The notes below the pieces were generated by a model. That model made no database searches. It had not been told where the DNA came from and saw only the letters and a program-made list of their open reading frames with translations. DNA of 64,000 nt. Source: Bog-473 sp963840435. Its GTDB lineage: Bacteria > Actinomycetota > Acidimicrobiia > Acidimicrobiales > RAAP-2. How positions within the stretch are numbered: position 1 is the first letter of the stretch; the number at the start of each line of letters is the position of its first letter. The position numbers and the translations under genes are program-made. The stretch is taken from NCBI GenBank assembly GCA_963840435.1, contig CAWIYY010000008.1, positions 124,001 to 188,000 of the forward strand. Direction: 5' to 3'. Below, one piece after another: positions 1 through 7,985 of the stretch.

Positions 1-1
1 G

Positions 2-1183
2 ACCGACGACATCGAGCTCACCGCGCAGCAGCCCTTGGGCGCGACGGTGGACGACACCTCGGAGGATCTGGTCCTGGCCGCGGTCGACGGCGAGCTCGTC
101 AACCGGGCGCTCGACCGCCTCTCGGTGCGGCACCGCCACGTGCTGGCGATGCGCGAGGGATCGGGTTGGTCGTACCAGCAGATCGCCGACCACGAAGGCG
201 TCGAGATCGGCACCATCGAGACCCTGCTGTGGCGAGCCCGCCAAGCACTCAAGCGCGAGTTCGCCGCCGTGTCCGAGTCGAAGGGCGCGCTGGCCGGCTT
301 CCTCGTGGCCACGGGTGCCCTCTTCCGGCGGGCCATGTTCCGGGTCGCCCACCGCGGCGCCAGCATGCAGCAGCAGGCCGGCGGCGCTTCAGGTGGGATG
401 GGCATCCGCAACGCCCTGGCCGGCGTCGCCGTGGCCGGTGCCGCCGTGGCGGCTGCGTTCATCGCGCCGCACGCGCTCAAGGGCAACGACACCAACGCGG
501 CGGCGGCCGCACCCGCGGCCAGCGCGCTGGCCGCACCCCCACTGGCCCTGGGATCGGGATCCGGGTCAGGGTCGGGGTCGGGCACCGGTGGAGGCTTGGC
601 GGGAGGAGCTGGAACCTCGGACGGAGGCTCGCAAACCTCCGGAGGCTCGGGCTCCGGTTCGTCGGGTGGCGGCGGCGACGGCCACGACGGCGCAGGCAAG
701 GTGGCGGGTGCCGCGGGAGGCGTCACCGGTGCGCTCGGCGGGAGCCTGACCGGCGGAAGCGGCGGGAACCTCGGAGGCAGCCTGAGCAAGGGTGTGAGCC
801 AGGCCACCGGTGGTCTCGGCAACACCGTGAACAATGTCGGCAACACGGTGAGCGGCGTGACCAAGGGCGTCGGCGGCGCAGTGAACGGCCTGACCGGTGG
901 GCTCAACAACACGGTCGGCGGCGTGACCGGGGCGGTCAACGGCACGGTCAACGGCGTCAACAGCACGGTGGGCGGCGTGACCGGGGCGGTCAACGGCACA
1001 CTGAACGGTGTCAGCCAGGGGGTCTCGGGGCTCCTCGGCGGCGGATCGGGTGGTTCGGGATCCGGTGGATCCGGGTCGGGTTCGAGTTCGAAAGACAGCA
1101 AGTCGACCACCACGACGACCACGACGTTGCCGAACGTGCTGAACGACATCGGCGACACGCTGGGCGGCCTTCTCGGCGGCTGA
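2..1183 (+). CDS. ECF-type sigma factor, 3' part, with membrane-anchored Gly-rich C-terminal extension (5' end outside window)
   Basis: The frame is open from the first bases of the window, so this is the C-terminal part of a longer protein. The first ~75 visible residues form a sigma-70 region 4 (LSVRHRHVLAMREG, then a helix-turn-helix YQQIADHEGVEIGTIETLL and the WRARQALK end), which in ECF sigma factors binds the -35 element. A hydrophobic segment follows near visible residues 137-156 (LAGVAVAGAAVAAAFIAP). After it comes ~230 residues rich in Gly, Ser, Asn and Thr, including an 18-residue repeat (TVGGVTGAVNGT, DNA period 54 bp around 913-1020) and a Thr-rich stretch near the end. The arrangement implies a cytoplasmic sigma domain tethered to the membrane with a large external tail. 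ECF sigma factors with C-terminal extensions are known in Actinobacteria; the role of this tail is unknown. Confidence 0.8.
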   Translation, partial: TDDIELTAQQPLGATVDDTSEDLVLAAVDGELVNRALDRLSVRHRHVLAMREGSGWSYQQIADHEGVEIGTIETLLWRARQALKREFAAVSESKGALAGFLVATGALFRRAMFRVAHRGASMQQQAGGASGGMGIRNALAGVAVAGAAVAAAFIAPHALKGNDTNAAAAAPAASALAAPPLALGSGSGSGSGSGTGGGLAGGAGTSDGGSQTSGGSGSGSSGGGGDGHDGAGKVAGAAGGVTGALGGSLTGGSGGNLGGSLSKGVSQATGGLGNTVNNVGNTVSGVTKGVGGAVNGLTGGLNNTVGGVTGAVNGTVNGVNSTVGGVTGAVNGTLNGVSQGVSGLLGGGSGGSGSGGSGSGSSSKDSKSTTTTTTTLPNVLNDIGDTLGGLLGG

Positions 1184-1249
1184 GGAAGCGAAACGGCCTG
1201 ACGGGGGCGGCGGTGCGCAAGGCCGGGGCTGCCCCTCGGTTCCCAAGAC

Positions 1250-2185
1250 ATGGACACCGAGCAGCACGGCGCGCAGCCATGGATCGCCCCGGGCGAGCCG
1301 ATCATCTCCCTGCGGGGGGTGACCAAGTCCTTCGGCTCCCACACCGTCCTCGAGGACATCACGTTCGACGTGCCCAAGGGCCGCATCACGGCCATCCTCG
1401 GTCCCTCAGGCACTGGCAAGTCGGTGCTGCTCAAGAACATCCTCGGGCTGCTCCGGCCCGAGTGCGGCGAGATCTGGGTCGACGGCGACCAGATCGTCGG
1501 CTTGCGCGAGAAGCGGCTCTACGAGGTGCGGAGGAAATTCGGGGTGCTCTTCCAGGACGGCGCGCTGTTCGGCTCCATGAACCTCTACGACAACATCGCG
1601 TTCCCGCTCCGGGAGCACACCCGCAAGAACGAGGCCCAGATCCGCGAGCTCGTCCACCGCAACGCTGAGCTCGTCGGCCTGATGGACCACCTGAAGAAGC
1701 TGCCCGGCGAGGTGTCGGGGGGCATGAAGAAACGGGCGGGACTGGCCCGGGCCATGGTGACCGAGCCCGAGATCGTCCTCTTCGACGAGCCCGACTCCGG
1801 CCTCGATCCGGTCCGGGTGGCCTACCTGGACGAGCTCGTGGTCACGGCCCAGAAGGAGACGGGCGCGACATTCTTCATCATCACGCACAACATCTCCTCG
1901 GTCATGCGGACGGCCGAGTTCATGGGCGTGCTCTTCCGGTCGAACCTGGTGAAGTTCGCCAGCAAGCCCGAGATGCTGGCATCGGACAACCCGATCATCC
2001 AGCAGTTCCTCGCCGGCCGGCCCCAAGGTCCAATCGGCATGGACGAAATGGCCGACTCGGGACAGGACACGAGCCGGTTCATCGAGGGCGACACCGCCGC
2101 GCTGCAAATCGGACCGCTGGCCCGGCCGGGCGAGCCGGCGCTGATCTCGCACGCACCGGCCGACCAACCGGTCCCGTCGGACTGA
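1250..2185 (+). CDS. ABC transporter ATP-binding protein, Mkl/MlaF type
   Basis: The 311-residue protein is a complete ABC ATPase. Walker A is GPSGTGKS (about residues 51-58), the signature is SGGMKKR, and Walker B with D-loop is IVLFDEPDSGLDP. The GMKKRAGLARA form of the signature and the DSGLDPVR motif are typical of the MlaF/Mkl group, which energises MCE (mammalian cell entry) lipid importers. The ~50-residue C-terminal tail after the core is poorly conserved. No permease or MCE gene lies nearby, so the ATPase probably works with partners encoded elsewhere, as Mkl does in mycobacteria. The start ATG has no strong ribosome site, and the gene follows the sigma gene by 66 bp. Confidence 0.85.
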   Translation: MDTEQHGAQPWIAPGEPIISLRGVTKSFGSHTVLEDITFDVPKGRITAILGPSGTGKSVLLKNILGLLRPECGEIWVDGDQIVGLREKRLYEVRRKFGVLFQDGALFGSMNLYDNIAFPLREHTRKNEAQIRELVHRNAELVGLMDHLKKLPGEVSGGMKKRAGLARAMVTEPEIVLFDEPDSGLDPVRVAYLDELVVTAQKETGATFFIITHNISSVMRTAEFMGVLFRSNLVKFASKPEMLASDNPIIQQFLAGRPQGPIGMDEMADSGQDTSRFIEGDTAALQIGPLARPGEPALISHAPADQPVPSD

Positions 2186-2203
2186 ACGGGCCGGAAACGG
2201 AGA

Positions 2204-2247
2204 AACGCCGCCAGCCCCGGGTGGTGCGGCCCGGAACCAGCGGCGTT
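2204..2247. terminator. Hairpin between convergent ABC ATPase and glnII
   Basis: AACGCCGC (2204-2211) pairs exactly with GCGGCGTT (2240-2247). An inner CCCGG/CCGGG complementarity can extend the structure. It sits in the 78-bp gap between two convergent stop codons and has no T-run, as usual in GC-rich actinobacteria. It probably serves both genes. Confidence 0.6.
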
Positions 2248-2263
2248 CTCTGCTGCGTCTGGC

Positions 2264-3274
2264 TCAGTCGCCGGCGGCATCCCCGCAGACCGTCTCGACG
2301 ATGAGACGGCTGACGACGTACGGGTCCATGTTGGCGTTCGGACGCCTGTCCTCGATCCAACCCTTCTTGTTCTTCGCCGTCTGCCACGGGATGCGGATGG
2401 ATGCACCCCGGTCGGAGGTGCCGTAGCTGAACTGGGTGAAGTGTGCCGTCTCGTGCGCTCCGGTCAAGCGGCTCTCGATGCCGATGCCGTAGTTCGCGAC
2501 ATGCTCGTCCACCCGCTTCCCCAGGGCCTCGCAGCCGGCGATGATGGCGTCCCACCCGCCGTCTTCACGCATGGCCTTGGTGGAGAAGTTGGTGTGGGCC
2601 CCCGCGCCGTTCCAGTCACCCATGACGGGCTTGGGCTCGAGGGTGGCGTAGACGTCGAACTCCTCGGCGATGCGGAACAGCAGCCAGCGGGCGACCCACA
2701 GCTGGTCCCCGATGGTCGGCGGCGCGAGGACGCCGATCTGGAACTCCCACTGCCCCATCATCACCTCGGCGTTGGTGCCCTCGATGCCCAGGCCGGCCTT
2801 CATGCAGGCGAGGGTGTGGCGCTCGACGATCTCGCGGCCCGGCATTTTGTCGCCGCCGACGCCGCAGTAGTAGGGACCCTGCGGTGCCGGGAAGCCGGCC
2901 TCGGGCCAGCCCATCGGCCGCCCGTACTGGAAGAAGGTGTACTCCTGCTCGATGCCGAACCAGGGTTCGAACGAGCTGTACTTCTCCGAGACCTCGACGC
3001 AGGCCCGGCGGGTGTTGGACGGGTGCGGCGTCATGTCGGTCAGCAGCACCTCGCACATGACGAGCTTGTCGTTCTCGCCTCGGAGCGGGTCGGAGCAGAC
3101 GAACACGGGCTGGAGAACACAGTCAGAGTCGTTCCCGGCGGCCTGGTTGGTGCTCGAGCCGTCGAATCCCCAGATGGGGGGCTCCTTGCCGTCCTCGACG
3201 ATCTTGGTCTTGCTGCGTAGCAGCGGCGACGGTTCAGTGCCGTCGATCCAGATGTACTCGGCCTGATAGCTCAT
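2264..3274 (-). CDS. glnII: Type II glutamine synthetase (GSII)
   Basis: The 336-residue protein forms glutamine from glutamate, ammonia and ATP in the cytosol. Its size and motifs fit the short, eukaryote-like GSII family rather than the ~470-residue GSI. They include the N-terminal YIWIDGT, the WGFDGSSTNQA beta-grasp motif, EQEYTFF (metal-binding Glu), MGDWNGAGAHTNFST (ATP/glutamate site) and GAHETAHFTQFSYGTSDRGASIRIP. A good ribosome site (AGGAGAG) lies 4 bases before the ATG. The neighbouring genes are not nitrogen genes, so it looks like an independent unit. GSII occurs in Actinobacteria such as Streptomyces and Frankia, and is typically induced under nitrogen limitation. Confidence 0.95.
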   Translation of the reverse strand: MSYQAEYIWIDGTEPSPLLRSKTKIVEDGKEPPIWGFDGSSTNQAAGNDSDCVLQPVFVCSDPLRGENDKLVMCEVLLTDMTPHPSNTRRACVEVSEKYSSFEPWFGIEQEYTFFQYGRPMGWPEAGFPAPQGPYYCGVGGDKMPGREIVERHTLACMKAGLGIEGTNAEVMMGQWEFQIGVLAPPTIGDQLWVARWLLFRIAEEFDVYATLEPKPVMGDWNGAGAHTNFSTKAMREDGGWDAIIAGCEALGKRVDEHVANYGIGIESRLTGAHETAHFTQFSYGTSDRGASIRIPWQTAKNKKGWIEDRRPNANMDPYVVSRLIVETVCGDAAGD

Positions 3275-3402
3275 GGACTCTCCTGTGCTCCCCTTCTGTG
3301 CTGGCGATCACTCCACCCGGCCAGGGACGGCCCTCGGACGGATGCAGTCTCGCCGGACCCTATTTCGCCGCCGTATCGGTTGTGTGAACCCACGATGAAC
3401 TC

Positions 3403-4065
3403 CTACTGAGCGGCCGCTTCCATGTTCACCACACCCTTGATGACGTCGAGCATCGTTGCCCGAAAACGGGCCCGCTCGCGGGCGGGCTCCTCGGAGCGGA
3501 CCATGGCCAGGACCCCGGCTGCGACCGCACCGAAGAGGACGTGGGCCATCATGTCGAGATCCCCGACGACAAGCACGCCGGCGGCGGCGGCCCGGTCGAG
3601 CTGAGCCCGGATCAGCCCGATCTCGTAGCGTTCGCCGCAGGCCCACCAGTCCTCGAACCCGAGGGCAGCAGGGCCCTCGACCCAACAGAGGCGCTGGTAG
3701 ACGGGGTCGGAGATCGCCTCGAGAAAGGTGTCGAACGCCGCGACGATGCCGCTCCAGGCGTCCGGAGCCGAGGCGCCGGCTTGGGTCACCGACCGCGCGC
3801 TGCGATCCTCCTGGCGTTCCAGGACGGCCATGAACAGGTCCCGTTTGGAGGCGAAATGGTGGTAGATCGCTCCCTTGGTGACGCGGGCCCTCTTGGCGAC
3901 GGCATCGAGCGACGTGGCCACAAAGCCATTCTCGAGGAAGCACGCGGCGGCGCTGTCGAGGAGGGCTTCGTAGGTGGACTCGGCGTACTCCTCCCGCCGG
4001 GTCCGTGCCGTCTCCATGGCGCGCATGGTACCGACTGCGGGGTCGAGGTCTTCGAGGCTTGACAT
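3403..4065 (-). CDS. TetR family transcriptional regulator
   Basis: The 220-residue protein has a typical N-terminal TetR DNA-binding domain (residues ~24-70: helix-turn-helix ending in VTKGAIYHHFASKRDLF) and a helical ligand-binding domain. Starts at 4026 or 4017 are also possible because none has a clear ribosome site; I kept the longest. The gene follows no obvious target on its own strand. An imperfect palindrome lies 17 bp upstream of the start, which suggests autoregulation. The ligand cannot be inferred. Confidence 0.85.
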   Translation of the reverse strand: MSSLEDLDPAVGTMRAMETARTRREEYAESTYEALLDSAAACFLENGFVATSLDAVAKRARVTKGAIYHHFASKRDLFMAVLERQEDRSARSVTQAGASAPDAWSGIVAAFDTFLEAISDPVYQRLCWVEGPAALGFEDWWACGERYEIGLIRAQLDRAAAAGVLVVGDLDMMAHVLFGAVAAGVLAMVRSEEPARERARFRATMLDVIKGVVNMEAAAQ

Positions 4066-4082
4066 GGTGGGAAACCATCAGA

Positions 4083-4115
4083 ATACTACCTACCGTGAGT
4101 ACGTACCGGCGGTAT
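4083..4115. promoter_or_regulatory. Candidate TetR operator
   Basis: The half-sites ATACTACC (4083-4090) and GGCGGTAT (4108-4115) form an inverted repeat of the type ATACyrCC with a 17-base centre, just upstream of the TetR start at 4065. The centre contains the palindrome GTACGTAC. Position and symmetry suggest an autoregulatory operator. Confidence 0.4.
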
Positions 4116-4460
4116 GGCGGCCAGTCCCCCTCGGGCAAACCCTTCGTCCAGGGTGCCCTGCGCCGGCTGGCCCGCCCCGTTCTGACCTCGGCCAGGGGTG
4201 TCTTCCCGGCGAAAAGACCGGCCAGGGCCGCCACCGGCTTTGGTGGGGACGCGCACGGTGTTCCGACCGCTGATCCAGTTCCCCTTCACCGACATTTCGA
4301 CCAGCCGGTTCCAGCGCACCGGGGCGGGGTTCGGCGCACCTGGTGGGCACCGCCGTTCCTGCGCCGGTCCCCGAGCCCTGCCGTTGCCGGCGAGCGGTAC
4401 AAGATCGACCCTCAATTCGTACCCCGGGCGCTCGAACGCCTGACCTGAGCCGGACGCGAT
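4116..4460. other. Intergenic stretch with no convincing gene
   Basis: No reading frame here shows a recognisable family. A plus-strand frame could start at GTG 4095 and run to 4448 (118 residues, basic and Pro/Arg-rich). It would be divergent from the TetR gene, but its composition looks like a GC-rich shadow, so I do not call it. Confidence 0.4.
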
Positions 4461-4489
4461 GGAGGGCTGGAGCAACGCTCCAGCCCTCC
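4461..4489 (-). terminator. Strong hairpin downstream of the Flp pilin gene
   Basis: A perfect 13-bp stem (GGAGGGCTGGAGC, 4461-4473, with its complement at 4477-4489) closes a 3-base loop, 55 bp beyond the pilin stop codon. There is no T-run on either side. Confidence 0.75.
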
Positions 4490-4543
4490 CCGTTGCCCCC
4501 CGGCAACTTGTCCGCCTCCGTAGAGGCGGCTCGATCGCAATCG

Positions 4544-4771
4544 CTAGCAGGTCGTGCTGTTGAGACCACCCACGCAGTTGTTGGCACTGCCGAAGAGCCC
4601 CGAGATGCCGTTCCCAAGCGCGATCACGGCGACGACGGCCACAATGGCGATCAGACCGACGAGCAAGGCGTACTCCACCATGGAAGCGCCACGCTCGACC
4701 CGGGCCCTCTCGAGCAACGAGCTGTGCAGCCCGCGGACCGTCACAAATGCACTGACGAAAAGCTCGATCAT
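4544..4771 (-). CDS. flp: Flp/Fap pilin subunit
   Basis: The 75-residue protein is a type IVb (Flp) prepilin. A short basic leader ends before the class III motif around RGASMVEYALLVGLIA, with the conserved Glu-Tyr pair of Flp pilins, followed by a ~25-residue hydrophobic alpha helix. A short tail carries two Cys (NNCVGGLNSTTC). It should be cut by the prepilin peptidase encoded at 14109-14807 and assembled by the TadA-TadB-TadC machine of this locus. A ribosome site (GGAGGGG) precedes the ATG, a strong terminator follows, and a conserved upstream element lies at 4861-4880. The gene is therefore a separate, probably highly expressed unit. Confidence 0.9.
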   Translation of the reverse strand: MIELFVSAFVTVRGLHSSLLERARVERGASMVEYALLVGLIAIVAVVAVIALGNGISGLFGSANNCVGGLNSTTC

Positions 4772-4860
4772 CTCTTTCTTCCCCTCCTCTGTCCCAGTGG
4801 GACTTGTTGGACCTCTCCCCCGCTTTCACCTTTAGCATCGATGAATCTTCGACCCATTTC

Positions 4861-4880
4861 CATAGGCCATTGTGACCATT
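4861..4880 (-). promoter_or_regulatory. Conserved tad-locus upstream element (copy 1, pilin)
   Basis: Read on the minus strand it is AATGGTCA-N6-CCTATG. It ends 89 bp before the pilin start. Three similar copies with the same spacing precede the other tad units (5326-5345, 11680-11699, 11731-11750). Confidence 0.5.
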
Positions 4881-4950
4881 GGCAACGGGCATCTCATATA
4901 CACAAATATCGCGTTCGCTTTTAATCAAATCGGGCCCTATACGCGACGGT

Positions 4951-4980
4951 GGGCTGGGCCGACCGAAGCCGACCCAGCCC
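4951..4980 (-). terminator. Hairpin with GCTTCGG-type loop downstream of the pilin-like relic
   Basis: GGGCTGGG at 4951-4958 pairs with CCCAGCCC at 4973-4980, and the stem extends inward with one mismatch. It closes on a CTTCGG-like loop on the minus strand. It lies 80 bp beyond the stop of the small frame at 5061-5249, supporting a transcript there. Confidence 0.65.
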
Positions 4981-5060
4981 AACCGACATCCCTTTCGGGA
5001 AGGGGGAATTTTCCCTTGGGGAATGCTCTGCTCAACCAGCGCGGCGTGCGGTCACCGTGG

Positions 5061-5249
5061 TCAGCAGTTCTTCGTTGCGCCGCCGTTGAGCTCGCCGAAG
5101 CAGCGACTGCGGCTCCCCAACCGGCTCTCGTGGCCGCCGTCCGCTGTGTCGATGGCGACCGCGCCCGAAGTGGCCTTTCGGCCGACCAGCACGACGTGCT
5201 GCGCAAAGAACATGTGCAGAGTGGGTCTGTCCTTGCCGTCCCCTTTCAT
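5061..5249 (-). pseudogene. Small gene, probable decayed second Flp pilin
   Basis: This 62-residue frame has its own upstream element (5326-5345) and its own terminator (4951-4980), so it is probably transcribed. Aligned by eye with the Flp pilin at 4544-4771 without gaps, 13 of 37 residues match. The matches cluster at LVG, at VA and at the tail (GS, then C-x-G-x-L-N, final Cys). The hydrophobic core that a working pilin needs is replaced by polar residues (RKATSG, DTADGGHES), and no good ribosome site is present. A relic or strongly diverged pilin copy fits best. A small RNA or an unrelated peptide remains possible. Confidence 0.4.
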
Positions 5250-5325
5250 CGCCCCGCGAACCCAGACCGTTGCCCGAACTCAGCGGAGTCCCTACAGCAT
5301 TTTCAGGTTTGCAACACCTGAGTAC

Positions 5326-5345
5326 CATAGGCTGAAAGGACCAAA
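5326..5345 (-). promoter_or_regulatory. Conserved tad-locus upstream element (copy 2)
   Basis: Read on the minus strand it is TTTGGTCC-N6-CCTATG, ending 76 bp before the start of the small frame 5061-5249. It overlaps by four bases the terminator of the LuxR gene. Confidence 0.45.
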
Positions 5346-5370
5346 TAGCCCACGTGAAAGTGGGTATTTG
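5342..5370 (-). terminator. Hairpin after the LuxR regulator gene
   Basis: CAAATAGCCCAC (5342-5353) pairs with GTGGGTATTTG (5360-5370) with one bulge and a 6-base loop. It starts 4 bp after the stop codon of the LuxR-type gene, and separates it from the downstream small gene. Confidence 0.65.
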
Positions 5371-5374
5371 TTTG

Positions 5375-5848
5375 TTACTCGATGGTGACGAGACCCATGA
5401 CGACGGCGCGCACCAAGGCGTGGGTGCGGTTGGTGACGTCGAGCTTCTGAAAGATGGCTGCCAGGTGATTCTTGGTGGTCTTGGGGCTGATGTAGAGCCG
5501 CTGCGATATCTCACCGTTGGTGGATCCCTCGGCGAGGAGCTGGAGCACTTCGAGCTCCCGCTGGGTCAAGCTCCATGGACCCCACTGCCGGTCGTCGTCG
5601 TTTCGCCGGCCCATCGCCACATCGGGATCCTGGTAGTCCTCCTCGGCGGTCAGCTCGCCTCGAGGCTCGAAGTTGGTCAACGAGGCCCGGGAACCCCGGA
5701 TACTCTCCCCCCGGTGCACCGTGGTGCTCACCGTGGGCCCCGACACCGAGACCTGGGAGTAGAAGGTCCAGCCCTCCTCCTCGCCCACCGGGCTGGCCGG
5801 TTCGGCAGGCCCACTGGGCCACAGAACCGTCGAGACCGTGTTGGCCAT
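5375..5848 (-). CDS. LuxR-type DNA-binding regulator of the tad locus (putative)
   Basis: The 157-residue protein ends in a clear LuxR/NarL helix-turn-helix (SLTQRELEVLQLLAEG, then NGEISQRLYISPKTTKNHLAAIFQKLDV). The N-terminal ~90 residues match no receiver or autoinducer domain I recognise and look partly disordered and acidic. I chose the ATG at 5848 because GGGGGGAG lies just before it; an in-frame start at 5869 is weaker. The gene is last in the minus-strand tad cluster, 149 bp below tadC, and is closed by a terminator. It is the obvious candidate to bind the four repeated upstream elements of this locus, but that is inference. Confidence 0.8.
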   Translation of the reverse strand: MANTVSTVLWPSGPAEPASPVGEEEGWTFYSQVSVSGPTVSTTVHRGESIRGSRASLTNFEPRGELTAEEDYQDPDVAMGRRNDDDRQWGPWSLTQRELEVLQLLAEGSTNGEISQRLYISPKTTKNHLAAIFQKLDVTNRTHALVRAVVMGLVTIE

Positions 5849-6018
5849 TTCTCCCCCCTCATTGCGCACGGGCGTCCCGCCCTGCCACCTCGTTCGGCGT
5901 GAATCCCCTGGTCATTGTACGGACCCCGGGTAAAACGACAGTGGCAGTCAGATTGCGGCCAGGGTGCAATGGGCCGAATTGCCCATAGCCAACGGCCCCG
6001 CAACCGGGACGAACTCGC

Positions 6019-6966
6019 TCAGTGAGGACCGAAGGCGTGTTTGATGGGCCCGACGATCGGCCCGAGGACAATGACCAAGATCGCCGGCAGGAAGCAGAAG
6101 GCCAGAGGGAAGAGAATCTTGATCGGCACCTTGGCCGCCTTCTCCCGGGCCCGCTGGCGACGCTTGTCTCGCATCTCGTTGGCCTGCGCCTCGAGCACCC
6201 GCCCGATGGGCAGGCCGAGCGCGTCCGCCTGGGAGAGGACCACGGTAAAGGTCACCAGGTCGTCGATGTCCGTACGGAGCTTCATGTTCTCGAGCGCGTC
6301 ACGCCGGGACAAGCCCAGCTCCATCTCTCGCAGCGTGAGACGGAGCTCGTCGCTCACGGGTGACTCGAAGCGGGCGCAGGAGACCTGCATGGCCTGCTCC
6401 AGACCCAGGCCGGCCGCCACGGAGATCGTCATCAGGTCGAGCAAGTCGGGCAGGTCGTTGGTGACCTGCGCACGCCGCACCTTGATGCGATGGCGGAGCC
6501 AGTAGCTCGGCGCGAGTCCGCCGATGATGGAGAACGCGAACACCAAGACGATGCCGATCTTCAGGCTGACCATTCCGCCGACGAGCAGGGCGAGGCCGGC
6601 TGCAAAACCGAGAAGCACCGCACCGACCTGGACGGCGACGAACTCCTCGGCCCGGATGGTGCCGGTGAGACCGGCCTTGAGCAGATCGGCATGCACGCTG
6701 TCGATTTCGCTGGAGGGATACAGCCTCGAGATCGACCCGCGCAGACCACCGGTCACGGGTCCGAAGATCCGGTTCAGAAGGGGGGTCTGTACCCGGTCGG
6801 GCACTTCCACCGGCTGGGCGTAGGCCTCGGCGTCCTTGCCGAGGGAGCGGATGAAGTCGAGCCTGCTGGACTGACGGTGCGAGCGCCACGCGGCGAGACC
6901 GACCCCGATCACCCCGGCAGCCATGAGGCAAACCCCGATCATCGGGACGACATAGGCGACGTTCAT
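6019..6966 (-). CDS. tadC: Flp pilus assembly protein TadC (GspF-type membrane protein)
   Basis: The 315-residue inner-membrane protein belongs to the type II secretion F family. It has an N-terminal membrane segment (residues ~5-27), a central pair (~105-145), the F domain (DLPDLLDLMTISVAAGLGLEQAM, then ALENMKLRTDIDDLVTFTVVLSQADALG with the conserved Q-x-x-x-x-G pattern) and a final segment. Family members form the platform that converts TadA ATP hydrolysis into pilin extrusion. It follows tadB by 18 bp in the same minus-strand operon. Confidence 0.9.
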   Translation of the reverse strand: MNVAYVVPMIGVCLMAAGVIGVGLAAWRSHRQSSRLDFIRSLGKDAEAYAQPVEVPDRVQTPLLNRIFGPVTGGLRGSISRLYPSSEIDSVHADLLKAGLTGTIRAEEFVAVQVGAVLLGFAAGLALLVGGMVSLKIGIVLVFAFSIIGGLAPSYWLRHRIKVRRAQVTNDLPDLLDLMTISVAAGLGLEQAMQVSCARFESPVSDELRLTLREMELGLSRRDALENMKLRTDIDDLVTFTVVLSQADALGLPIGRVLEAQANEMRDKRRQRAREKAAKVPIKILFPLAFCFLPAILVIVLGPIVGPIKHAFGPH

Positions 6967-6984
6967 GGCACGCTCCCTCCTGTC

Positions 6985-7980
6985 TCAGACCTTGATGTTG
7001 ACCATTTTGCGGATGGCGATCCATCCGGCGGCCATGAGGAACCCCGTGAAGATGAGGACGATCAGCCCGGCTCCGTGGTACATCGGCTTCAGGTAGCCAG
7101 GATCGCGGAGCTCGAGGATCCCGGCCAGGAACAGCGGGATAGCAAAGAGCACGTAGCCCGACATGCGCCCTTCGGCCGACAGGGTCTGCACCTCGCGACG
7201 CACCTCCTGACGGGTGCGCATGAAATCGGCCAGGGTATGGAGGATGGCGGCGAGCCGGCCACCGGTCGACTGCTGGATGCGCACGGCCTCGACGGCCCAC
7301 TTGAAATCCTCCACCCCCGAGCGCTCCGCCATGTTCTCGAGCGCCACCACCAGGTCGTTCCCCACGGCGACCTCTGCCATGACCCGATCCAACTCGACGG
7401 ACAGTGGTGGCCGGGCGTCCCGCCGGTACATGTCGATGGCACGCTGGAAGGTCTGGCCACCCTCCACTGACGCCGCCATGAGGCTCAGCGCATCAGGCAA
7501 CTGGTCCTGCAACCTTGTGATGCGCTTGGCTGCCCGCTTGCCCGGGTACATCCAGGCGATCCCGGCGACGAGAAGGATTGCGATCACGGCACCGACGGGC
7601 GATTTCGAAATGAGACCACCGACGACAGCGAGCATCAGTGCGATGGCCGAGCTGATGACGAGGTACTCGCCGGCGCGCAAGGGGATCGCGGCACGCTCCA
7701 GTCGTTGCTCGAGGGCACCGTGGGTGTCGACGCGGCCGAAGATCCCGGCGAGGCGCACGGTGACGGCCGACAACTCGCCCCGATCCGGGGTCTCGCTGAC
7801 CGCTTCCACCGGCACCGTGGCCGTCCCCATGGTGTCGTCGAGGATCTGCGCGATGCTCCGCTGTTTCGTTCGCACGCGCATGATGGCGCCCACCACAACC
7901 ACGGCCAGGCCTGCACCCACCAACACTGCCGCGATGACGGCCTCCATCTGGGAACTCGCCTGCGACGCCGCGAGAATCAT
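6985..7980 (-). CDS. tadB: Flp pilus assembly protein TadB (GspF-type membrane protein)
   Basis: The ~331-residue protein has the TadB layout: an N-terminal membrane segment (residues ~10-30), two hydrophobic segments near 105-145, an F domain (LPDALSLMAASVEGGQTFQRAIDMYRR, then FKWAVEAVRIQQSTGGRLAAIL) and two C-terminal membrane segments. With TadC it forms the inner-membrane platform of the pilus. I prefer ATG 7980, which has GGGAGGT eight bases upstream, over GTG 7989, whose ribosome site would overlap the start. The start region overlaps or abuts the tadA stop, so translation is likely coupled. Confidence 0.9.
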   Translation of the reverse strand: MILAASQASSQMEAVIAAVLVGAGLAVVVVGAIMRVRTKQRSIAQILDDTMGTATVPVEAVSETPDRGELSAVTVRLAGIFGRVDTHGALEQRLERAAIPLRAGEYLVISSAIALMLAVVGGLISKSPVGAVIAILLVAGIAWMYPGKRAAKRITRLQDQLPDALSLMAASVEGGQTFQRAIDMYRRDARPPLSVELDRVMAEVAVGNDLVVALENMAERSGVEDFKWAVEAVRIQQSTGGRLAAILHTLADFMRTRQEVRREVQTLSAEGRMSGYVLFAIPLFLAGILELRDPGYLKPMYHGAGLIVLIFTGFLMAAGWIAIRKMVNIKV

Positions 7981-7985
7981 CACCC

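Noticed and set aside
4095..4448. Possible 118-residue gene divergent from the first TetR gene
   Set aside because: GTG start inside the putative operator, no ribosome site, basic low-information composition; evidence too weak to call.
5984..6003. Fifth copy of the tad upstream element before the LuxR gene
   Set aside because: Only GCTATGG is present near this place; the AATGGTCC half is not recognisable at the right spacing.
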